A stretch of 64,000 nt of DNA from Globodera rostochiensis (lineage: Eukaryota > Nematoda > Chromadorea > Rhabditida > Heteroderidae), in contig JAEVLN010000045.1 of NCBI GenBank assembly GCA_018350325.1, positions 281,850-345,849 on the forward strand, written 5' to 3'. A program made the position numbers and the translations under genes. Shown here one piece after another: positions 53,011 through 61,785 of this stretch. The notes under the pieces are model-generated. The model had not been told where the DNA came from, did no database searches, and saw only the letters and a program-made list of their open reading frames with translations. The number at the start of each line of letters is the position of its first letter. Position 1 is the first letter of the stretch.

Positions 53011-53133
53011 ATAATCCACAGACCAGCTGCAGATAAGAACGGCCTAATCCACATTCTTTCCCACGCAGTGAAAAACAACAAAACAGTCCGATTTCATTCA
53101 TGCAATAATGAATTTGAGAATCTTATATTGTGA
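53011..53133 (+). other. Exon-like frame, ankyrin-like residue pattern
   Basis: A 40-codon frame reading PAADKNGLIHILSHAVKNNK and then TVRFHSCNNEFENL before the stop. The pattern DKNGLIHIL-HAVKNNK resembles an ankyrin repeat (DxxGxTPLHxAxxxG), but it is one unit only. The parallel copy at about 36728-36830 has lost one A and is out of frame. It could be a fossil exon shared by the duplicated blocks. Confidence 0.28.
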
Positions 53134-54237
53134 ATATATTATTTAATTCGTAAACAAAACTAATTATTACGAAAAACTTAAATTTGAAAATAAGATTAAA
53201 ATTCAATATACAATTAAAGCAAAAGGTATAACATGGATTCAACGCCAATGAATGATTAACAGAATTAAACAGGTGAGTTTAAAGCGCGCCTCAGAATTTG
53301 GTTGAACAGCTAATAAATATTGAAGAAAAAAACGAATAGATAATGAAAATATTGAAGCGATATTAAAAATATTTTAAGGAACATTTTGCAAAATTGTAAA
53401 TAAATTACATCACTAAAAAAAGGAACAAAATCTACGCAGACAGGATAAATAAACATTTAATCTTTCGATAAAGAAAATCGTAATTACGAATAATTTGGTT
53501 GAACAAGCTAATAAAGATTGAAAAAAAAAACTAACTTAAAAAAGTGTGTATCTATATTAAAAAATTACATTTTACGGAAGCATTTAAATAAAAGCAAACT
53601 ATTTACATGTAATAAGTATTAAGGTGCTAGTTAATGTATTTTTAAATACTAAAAGACAAAACATTCAAGTTTCAGACAATAATTAAATATAACATATTCC
53701 TTCGAACTTCACGAATCACAACAATGGATTCGTTTACCTGTTTAAGTGAATAAGAGAAACGAAAGACATGGTTATGTATAATCTATTTTTGAATTAGGTC
53801 ACTAATGGGTATCACATAAATAAATAATTTATAATAAGATATATATATTAAGTTATAAGTTCAAGTATAATTAAAACAATTATGATTTAAATCAACTAGC
53901 TTATATGCTGTATATAAATAATCACACTCAAAACATTATATTCATTAAAACCATTCAAAAAATGGGTTTAAAAAATTCATCGTAGCTAAATATCAAAGGT
54001 TTCTCCCTTCTCAACGAATCATTTCATTGATTCCAATGGGGAAATGACCACTAGGGTGGGACACGGTCGGTTAATCGAATTTGAAATTTTGACAGAATTT
54101 GTTAAGAAATTTCTATTTATAAGGCTTTCTGAATGATATTTTTTGTTTTTTCGAGTAAAATTAGTAAAAAAAGAGTATGTTATATAAATTAAAAAGATAA
54201 AATGAATTTTCTCTCGTAGATCTCCGATAAATAAGTT

Positions 54238-55980
54238 ACGACACAGAATTAGCACTGCGGCATACGAGAATTGAATGAAATGTTGTGCAAAAATATTTTG
54301 AAGTTTTTACATCTTCCCGCCCCACTCATTTCAGTCATTAGATAGTGGGTTCGTAGGTCGTCGTCATTATGGTTTTTTTGTAATCAATGTTTTAACCAGC
54401 ATCTGCATTTCTATAAATTCAATATGCTTCAAGGCTTATACAAATAGCATAAATAATTGTTAATAATATATCGGGACTGAAACACCAATCGCACAGCAAG
54501 CAAAGCAAATTAATGTGAATATTATGACTTTAAGATTTCTTAAACGCTCATAAAAAATTGTTTCTCTGAAACTCTTTCACAAAAATAAACGACTAATTTG
54601 CAAAGAGTAAAAACTTGTGGTAGAGTTTTTAAAAATTAAAGAGGAACGGATTGGTTGAAACTTTATCGTATAAACAAACTAAATCATTTAATCAAATTTT
54701 ATAAGCATGCTTTTTCAAATTCAAATTGAGCAAAAATACAAACCTTTTTCTTTAACCTAAAAAGCATACAAAACCATCAATTTCTCAGTGCAAATTTGCA
54801 AAAACAAATTATTTTAAAAATACGCGTCTGTTATTGATTGTATAAATGCAGAAGATTATAGACAAAAATTATCAATAAAAATATAACCAAGAACAATTAT
54901 TAATTCTTATGTTTTAAATGTGTTTAATTAAAATTATATTAATTATTGAACCTAAATCATATTAAAAGCAACCCGAAAGATGAAGCTGAACCGCACACGA
55001 ACGATGAAAATAATACATCACACGTACAGGTAAAAGAATGATAAAGTAAAATGCCTCTAAAAAAAATGGTTGCCTTCGCCTATTATTGTATAAGAAACAT
55101 CAAAAAGCCAAAGGTGAAGCAAAACAAAAATCTTCAAAAAAAATCGTTATCACACGAAAAAATTTGCAACAAAATAAAAATTCTATTTACTTAATAATAC
55201 AAAAAGGCTGACAAACTTTGCAGGGAAAATCTGACTGAACATAAAAAAAAATGCAAAACAATAATATAACTACTATGATCGTTTACGGCCATGGAAAAAT
55301 AATTCAAATTAAGAAATAATAAATACATAAAATATTTTACTATTTTTAAAATTATTTAGAGAAAGCTTTGCACGAATTAAAAACATTTGGAAACTGACGG
55401 ACCAATACAAAATATAATTGCGACGAAAAACCTACTATTTAGCAAGTTATGTCTGTTTGCGTGATCATTGATGTTCGTTCTCGCCGCTGCCAGAGAAAAA
55501 ATTTATTAATTTAAAATTTTGTTAATTTAACGAAGATGAGCCAATGTCTGAAAGCGCAAAAGACGTGCACGGCGCGATTTTCTCAAAATTATTACCAATA
55601 AACTTGTATTTAAAATTTTGATTTTTGTTTTTTCAAATTAACGCATAATAATCAGTAATTTAGTAAAACGAGCGTTTGTATAATAAAAGCATGCTAATCT
55701 GCGACACCAAGATAAAATATTTATGCAAATCAACGATAAATAATGAAATGTTACTTTGCTAGTGTCAAAGATTGGGGTGCCAGTCTGGAGTTTCGAAGCT
55801 GATGGCACCAAGTCTTTTGAACTTCAAGTTCATAAAATTAACAAATACCAACAAAAAAGCTATTTGGCAACAATGGCAGGTAGTCAAGAAAAACACTTAA
55901 AATACATATTAAAAAATGAAAAACAAGTCACTTCAATATTTTGAAATTTAATAACGAATTGCATTTATTTAAAGCGAAAA
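54238..55980 (+). repeat. Repeat block related to 60223-60740
   Basis: The beginning (CACTGCGGCATACGAGAATTG, ACACCAATCGCACAGCAAGC) and the end (TAACGAATTGCATTTATTTA) both recur near 60.2-60.7 kb. The central ~1.2 kb is missing there. The 60-kb copy therefore looks like an internal-deletion derivative. Confidence 0.8.
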
Positions 55981-56483
55981 AATTCTATGCAATAATGAAT
56001 TTGAGATACTATTTAAATATCTTTAATTCGCAATAAACAAAACTAATTATTACGAAAATTTAGAATAATATTTTTAATGATTAGCTTTTGTTCATTATTA
56101 AATTTTCACGCGCGAATTATCCTGTTAAAAAGTTGTGACGGTTCTTGACGAAAGTATTTCCTCATCAAGCATTTCGTTTTCACAAATTTTTAGATGAAAA
56201 TTTCTCTTTGTTCACATTAATTTTTCCTGAATTGAGCGGGTTCATATTTTAAGAAGAACCGGAATTTGAATTAAATAATTGGGAGTTATACGGAAAAACT
56301 ATTTAACTCCCGGTTAAAAAACCTGAGACTAACTAACAAAATAAAACAGTAAATTTTTGAAATAAACTAGCAAACAGAACTTTGGATTTTTTCATCCTTT
56401 TACAAATGAAAAATGGCAAAGACATTTTAAGCAAATAAAATAAATTTAAGCGAACAACAATCTAAAATATTCAAATAATTACA

Positions 56484-58176
56484 ATGGCATCATCATCCGT
56501 TGATCCGGTAAAATTATTATTTAATTAATTGAATTTTCTATTTTTTAAGCTTTACGATCTTTTCATGAACAAAGGCTTTGTGCCAAGAGAAATTGTTACA
56601 ACCGGAATTAATGCCATGATTTGTTGTGTCGGAATTGGACTAAACTCGTGTCTCGTCTATGTGACCATCAAAAAAAAGTAAAAAATATTCGAATTTAAGC
56701 CCTAAACTAAAATAGCCTCATTTCATTCTATTAAAATTTGTTGGTACTAAAGGGTGTCGGTTTTTTGGGACTTCCCCGGTACCCATTAATCTCCAAATGC
56801 CACAAATAAAACGAAATGCCAAATTTTGAAATTTGGTAGTCGTATCTAGATCAAACTTTGTAAGAAAACGGCTAACACTTATCCGATCAGATCACTCCAT
56901 CGCCTTGCATGATTCTGGTCGCTTTTTATGCATTTTTTTGCCTCATTCCTCCTTTTTGGAAGTTGCGTCCAAATTCGTCATTTTTGCGTTTGGAATCAAT
57001 TACATCACACTGCGGACGTGCTATTATATACAATTTGTTCCCTTAATTGGCACAGGAATTGCTTTGATGCTTCAGCTATGCATTGGACTCGACCGTCTGA
57101 TCGGAGTTATCTTTCCATTCTGGTGATAAAGCTTAAAATTTTTATATTTAGTTTTTTATTCATACTGAGAATTTATTTAAAAGTACATTTAGGTATTAAT
57201 TTTTCTTTTAAGGTATAAAGCGAATGGAAAATACGTCACTTTTAAAGTTTTCATTGGCATTTGTTTGATTAAAACGTTATTAAATGGGCTCAGCGCCTAT
57301 ATGGAAGCTCCGCGCATTGGGAAAAGTTAGCATTTTTGCAAAAATTCATTTTAAAAATAATCTTTAGGCCGGTGATGTGCACACTTGGCGACCCCAACCA
57401 ACAACCCGAAAATCAATCTTTCACTAATAATAGCGCCTTAGTTCTTTATTGTGGCGAATTTTTATGTTACACACTGATTTTGTGATCATTTGGCGCCAAA
57501 AATCAACGAGTTTATATTTTTGTTCAACAATATTTTTATCTTTCATTTAGTCCCGGAACAAGTGAAAAAGTTAACAATTTCGCTGAGTATTCTGATGTCG
57601 ATTGGTCTGATATGCTACATATTGGTTTGGCTAACAAATAATTTCATTCAGAGCAATCCTACAGAATGGGGATCCCAAATTTTTTTCAAAAAATGAAAAT
57701 TTTTTATAAAGTCGTTAGAAAATAGTTTAGTGCTGTTCCGGGACGTAGAATCCGAATCTGACCTCCATTTCGCCCGGTTTCACAAATAGCTTTTTAGCTC
57801 AAATAACAAAGTATGAATTAGGGATCCCCATTCTGCAGGATTGCCCAATTCAGAATTATTTTCAAATGCACTCTTTTTAAGAATATTTTCTTTGCACGTG
57901 TCATATCGCCCTTAATCAATTTGGACACATTTACAATTGAATATTTTGTTTTTCCAATAAGTCTTGCTTTGCAATCGATGGCATACGGAAGCAGTGCTCC
58001 GGTTCTCTACTTTTGCAAGTAAAATTAATTGCCAAATATAAAAAGTAATATTGGATCTAAATTAATTTATGTCTATTTTTAGTGCCCAATATCGCAACGC
58101 TTTTCGCACACAATTTTGGCATCAAACAACCCAAGTCACAATTATCCGTCCAATAATTTTACGATCAAATCCCTGA
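56484..58176 (+). CDS. Srsx-family serpentine chemoreceptor, probably disrupted
   Basis: Paralogue of the 8.3-9.9 kb receptor with the same first exons. Exon 1 is 56484-56507 and exon 2 is 56550-56677 (GLNSCLVYVTIKK, TM1). Exon 3 is about 56850-57122 (TLRTCYYIQFVPLIG; CIGLDRLIGVIFPFW). Exon 4 starts at 57213 (KVFIGICLIKTLLNG, TM4). Then come PVMCTLGDPNQQPENQS, a TM5 exon (LTISLSILMSIGLICYILVW), a TM6-7 exon ending at 58018 (FPISLALQSMAYGSSAPVLY) and 58083-58176 (AQYRNAFRTQFW tail). Exon 4 ends in phase 1 while the next segment needs phase 2. A 196-bp inverted-repeat insertion follows TM5, with no donor before it. Either exons are spliced in a way I cannot see, or this is a recent pseudogene. 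The exon 3 acceptor is also uncertain (56850 or 56862). Confidence 0.72.
57652..57847. mobile_element. MITE inserted in the third Srsx gene
   Basis: A 196-bp insertion whose ends are inverted copies, AGCAATCCTACAGAATGGGG at the left and its near reverse complement at the right, extending about 29 bp with few mismatches. It is flanked by the direct repeat ATTCAG (57646-57651 and 57848-57853). The inside has no ORF. It separates the TM5 and TM6 coding parts. Confidence 0.85.
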
Positions 58177-58689
58177 CAGATGAATAATTTAAAAACGATC
58201 ATCTTCATTACTGAAAATCAAATCAAAAACTCGTTGTCTACTCTTACGAAAATTGATAATTTTTTACATTTCGTACCTATTAACTCATTCAAATTCTAAT
58301 TGTATACAGCAAAAATTTCGCAAATATTCCGCGGGATTTAACGGCTATAAGCATGTTAAGTACAGCAATTTAAGAAGTGGTCTGGAGTGAAATTACTAAA
58401 AATGAAAACAATGACATAATTACTTATAACAGGTACTGAACTAGGAATTCAGGCAAAAGTATTGGGGAAGCTGAAAATGACAACATTCCAAATTTTAAAA
58501 TAAATACTTTAATATCTCACAATTTTTGCGTTTTTCTTTATATGTTAATTGATTACCTTTAAACTTTATATTTTTCTTTAGCCTTTTTCTTACAATTGTA
58601 AGGATTTGAGTGTTCCGCTGGTTGGAAGCGAACGGTTAAACCTATGGCGGGGGCAAAAGATCACCCATAAAGAAGAAGGCAAATGGGAC

Positions 58690-58762
58690 GCCCCGGTAGC
58701 TCAGTTGGAAGAGCTGCCCACGGATTGGGTGGAGGACGTGGGTTCGAGTCCCACCCGGGGCT
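58690..58762 (+). tRNA. tRNA-like gene, unit 1 (anticodon uncertain)
   Basis: A 73-nt cloverleaf: acceptor GCCCCGG/CCGGGGC, D arm GCTC-AGTTGGAA-GAGC, T arm GTGGG-TTCGAGT-CCCAC, final T. A box (TAGCTCAGTTGG) and B box (GGTTCGAGTCC) are intact. The anticodon arm is odd: TGCCC-ACGGATT-GGGTG gives a 7-base loop reading GGA, but with C instead of the near-universal T at position 33 and two wobble pairs. The alternative stem GCCCA/TGGGT leaves only five loop bases. It also lacks the long variable arm expected of tRNA-Ser. It may be a tRNA pseudogene or the head of a tRNA-derived SINE. The ORF across it is only the tRNA read as protein. Confidence 0.6.
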
Positions 58763-58974
58763 AACATTTTGCCTATTCTTTACTGGTAGCACCGGATGGT
58801 TGCCCAACCGTCGCCAGCGAAGCGATCGATGTGAGATCGATCGATGGACCGAGGGACCGGTCCCGTTGAGGATGAAGCTGTAAGGATTTGAGTGTTCCGC
58901 TGGTTGGAAGCGAACGGTTAAAACGCCTATGGCGGGGGCAAAAGATCACCCATAAAGAAGAAGGCAAATGGGAC

Positions 58975-59047
58975 GCCCCGGTAGCTCAGTCGGAAGAGCT
59001 GCCCACGGATTGGGTGGAGGACGTGGGTTCGAGTCCCACCCGGGGCT
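58975..59047 (+). tRNA. tRNA-like gene, unit 2 (anticodon uncertain)
   Basis: Same 73-nt cloverleaf as unit 1 with one change in the D loop (AGTCGGAA). Acceptor, T arm and both Pol III boxes are preserved, as is the unusual anticodon arm. Both copies share the odd arm, so it is not a random sequencing error. Confidence 0.6.
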
Positions 59048-59069
59048 AACATTTTGCCTATTCTTTACT

Positions 59070-61014
59070 CAATTTATATTGTGAATAAATAAATTCTTCA
59101 ACCTAACCGGGGACGGACAAACCGGGGATCACCGTACGGGGAATGGAAATCGGGATGTATTTAAAAAAATGCAAATTTGGGGAACTTTTTTTTAAAAATT
59201 GAAATTTTTTCAAACTAAGTGCACCCCTAAAAAAGACTTGTTTTTTGTCTAAAAATGCACCCCAAAAAATCGATTTTACTTTTCTTACAAAGGAAGGAAA
59301 GCCCGACGGTGCCGACAGGCGCCGCCAGGAAAAAAGTCTTTGTTAAGAAAAGTGAAGCAAAAACTCAAAGGAGAAATCGATTAAAATTTTCTCCAACTTT
59401 TCAGACAGCAGAAAAATAAAAAATGAACAAAATACATAACACGGATCCGAACCATCGGTTTCTAAAAGTGAAAAGTCAAACGGAACTGACCAATAGGCTA
59501 TATTAGGTGAATTTAAAAAAATATTTGAACACAAGAAACATTTGCATTATCATCGCCAAGAAATGAATTTTCACCAGAAAGTGACATCTTTAGAGGTGTA
59601 CAGGGGATCCCCGTTTTCGGCGATTTTGAATAAAGAATCAGTACCATACAGCGTCCTCCTGGGCATGCGCGTTGGAATTCGTGAAGTCGATGTTGCCGTT
59701 AAAGGCCAAAATTTATGGTAGAGACCCCATTTCAAAACCTATACATATTAAATTTCTTTTTGATCAACTGATGCTCCACAATGCGATTATAAATTATTTT
59801 CATTGTTATAATATTTTCGCATAAGTGGTTGTTAAAGCAACAGCGCCCAAAATAGCGCACGTTTTACAAAAAAAACCGGGACTATTGGACAAAAACAAGA
59901 AAAAGAATCATTTTGTAAAAACCTGGACTTTTATAGTGGGATTTTAAAGGAATTTTGAAAAACCGGGACCAAAATTTCAGTTTACCAAAATTTGAAAAAT
60001 TGACCATTTCAGTACTGGTAAAATTTACTAAAAATATTTATTAGTTTTCTGTATCAAATAACAAATTGTTAATATAAAAACAAAATATCCAAGTGTTTAA
60101 AAATATTTGATAAATTTGCAAAAAATTTAATTTAATTGAAATAGTGCTAAATTTAAATATAAATAATACATTACTAGCTAATAAATGAACACAGCAAATT
60201 AACATTTTATTTGCGTATAAGTGAAACGACACAGAATTTAACACTGCGGCATACGAGAATTGAATGAAATGTTGTGCAAAAATATTTTGAATTTTAAAAT
60301 GTGATTTGTCATTATGCATTTTTCAAATCTTTAAGCAGAAAAATAATTATTAACTTAAATATCAGGACTGAAACACCAATCGCACAGCAAGCAAAGCAAA
60401 TTAATGTGAATATTTATGACTTTAAAGATTTCTTAAACGCATTGGTAATCAAAATTAGTGTTTAAAAAATTATGGACCTGTAAAATCATAAAAAATTTGT
60501 TTCTCTGAAACTCATTCAAAAAAATAACGACCAAATTGCAAAGAGTAAAAACTTTGTGTTAGAGTTTTTAAATATCATTTTATCAAATTCTATAATAAAT
60601 TAATAAGCATGCTTTTTCAAATTCAAATTGAGCAAAAATACAAAACCATTTTTCTTTAACCTAAAAGCTTAAAATACATATAAACTTTAATATTTTGAAA
60701 TTTAATAACGAATTGCATTTATTTAAAGCGAAAAAACTTAGACCTAAAATCAAATATCCAATTAACGGAAATCTAATTTAATAACCCAATAAATAATACT
60801 CCTACAGTAAAAAATAGCAAATATCATAACAAAAATTATATCATACAATACAGAAAATTAAAATATTTATAAATCAAACTAAACATTACTGTTCATCAGA
60901 AATGGAGATTTATTTAGTAAAATAAATATTAGTTTAAAGGTTGTTCAGAATAAATTAAATTTTATAAAAAATATCGAAATAATAATCTCGACTCATGGAG
61001 GTAATGAGTCTGGA
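59070..61014. other. Repeat-derived DNA, no gene
   Basis: Contains CCGGGGA-type dispersed repeats (59100-59160, 59600-59625), a GTGCCGACAGGCGCC motif (59310-59324), a CCGGGAC-rich element (59840-60000) and the deletion copy of the 54-kb block (60223-60740). ORFs on either strand are AT-rich and unsupported. Confidence 0.55.
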
Positions 61015-61730
61015 TTTATTGAAATGGGTGCTTTTTGTCGTCAACCATTGAACGCAATACGGTCATACTGAATGAATACTGACTGATTATGTGCAATGTT
61101 CTAATATTATAATTAAAATCTGTTAAAAGTCTGCCCCCAAAATCATTAAAAACTAATCTAAGAAAATAAGACAAAAAGCAATACTTTTGTCTGTAAACCT
61201 AATTAAAAAGATATTTACAATGCTAAATATGAGCGTTTATGATAAAACTAAAATAACAATTTAAAACGAAACAATTCAAAAACAATGATGCCACCAAATC
61301 GAAAGCGTAAAATCCAGGACGGTCTTGATGGACTTGGGCAGATTGAAAAACAAAAGAAAAAAGTTGTTGCTCCTAAAAAAATTAACAAGACCCGTTGCAC
61401 TTAAAATATATCCTTTAAATATCAATTTAATAAAAATAATTGAAAGAATATCGACGAATGATTTTTCCTACTACAATGCAAAAATCCGAAATATTTAAAA
61501 CTAAAGTTTGTATGGCACCTTACCGAATGTAGTCCCATATCATGTTGAAAGCATATTATAATACTAAAATCATAATGAATACGAATTTATGTTAGGTTGT
61601 AATGATTCATTGTGGAAACGGATGCTTCCAAAACGGCAATCGCAGGTTGCCTGCTTCAAAAAAATGACTCGGGGAACATCCAATTATATTTGAAACTAAT
61701 TTTATTTGCACGTTATAGTAAACGATATGT
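61015..61730 (+). repeat. Dispersed repeat, long copy with two coding-like islands
   Basis: Partner of 15185-15700. Relative to that copy it carries an extra island at about 61268-61410 (39-codon ORF) and one at about 61602-61692 (start of an RNase H fragment). Confidence 0.75.
61285..61404 (+). CDS. Small basic ORF, 39 aa, unknown
   Basis: ATG to TAA, 39 codons. It starts MMPPNRKRKIQDGLDGLG, followed by a Lys-rich stretch (EKQKKKVVAPKKINKTRCT). The RKRK and KQKKK clusters could be nuclear localisation signals. It lies in the repeat copy next to an RNase H fragment and is absent from the sister copy at 15.4 kb. It may therefore be part of a retroelement or an exon that came with it. Confidence 0.3.
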   Translation: MMPPNRKRKIQDGLDGLGQIEKQKKKVVAPKKINKTRCT

Positions 61731-61785
61731 ATTGCTGTTAAATCAATGTGAAAATGCCACGAAGGAACACTCCGTCAAAACATAA
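61606..61785 (+). pseudogene. Retrotransposon RNase H fragment (Ty3/gypsy-like)
   Basis: A 59-codon frame without start. It opens FIVETDASKTAIAGCLLQKN, matching the RNase H start of Ty3/gypsy-type polyproteins (FxxxTDASxxGxGxVLxQ) with the catalytic Asp of TDAS. Further on, VLLLNQCENATKEH recalls the LNxxExxY segment of the same domain. An AT-rich stretch separates them. No reverse transcriptase, integrase or LTR was found nearby. This is a dead fragment. Confidence 0.6.

Larger units (their letters stand above)
23641..56483. other. AT-rich desert, main part
   Basis: No complete gene is recognised in this ~33 kb. It holds long, diverged duplicated blocks (41.1/50.6 kb, 36.7/53.0 kb, 37.8/47.2 kb), minisatellites at 24.2 and 26.4 kb, a TCGATCGAGA-rich palindromic repeat at 26140-26345, a GTGATCCGTGATCAC palindrome near 27983 and a poly-C tract at 43444-43468. 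Scattered GC-richer islands look like exons. The better ones have their own entries. Weaker ones lie near 28140-28230 (minus), 30640-30740, 31090-31250, 31552-31611, 44170-44270 (minus) and 55750-55830. Confidence 0.5.
58598..59069 (+). repeat. Two tandem ~190-bp units carrying tRNA-like genes
   Basis: Unit 1 is 58598-58784 and unit 2 is 58880-59069. Both begin GTAAGGATTTGAGTGTTCCG and end CCTATTCTTTACT, with the tRNA-like part in the second half. Between them is a 95-bp spacer with GATCGATCGATGGACC. The copies differ at very few bases: TTGG/TCGG in the D loop and a short gap before GCCTATGGCGG. The 282-bp period and near identity indicate a recent local duplication. Confidence 0.88.

Noticed and set aside
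58683..58883. 66-codon ORF GSSVGRA...GFESHPG
   Set aside because: A well-known false protein pattern from reading a tRNA gene; the Pol III boxes explain the sequence.
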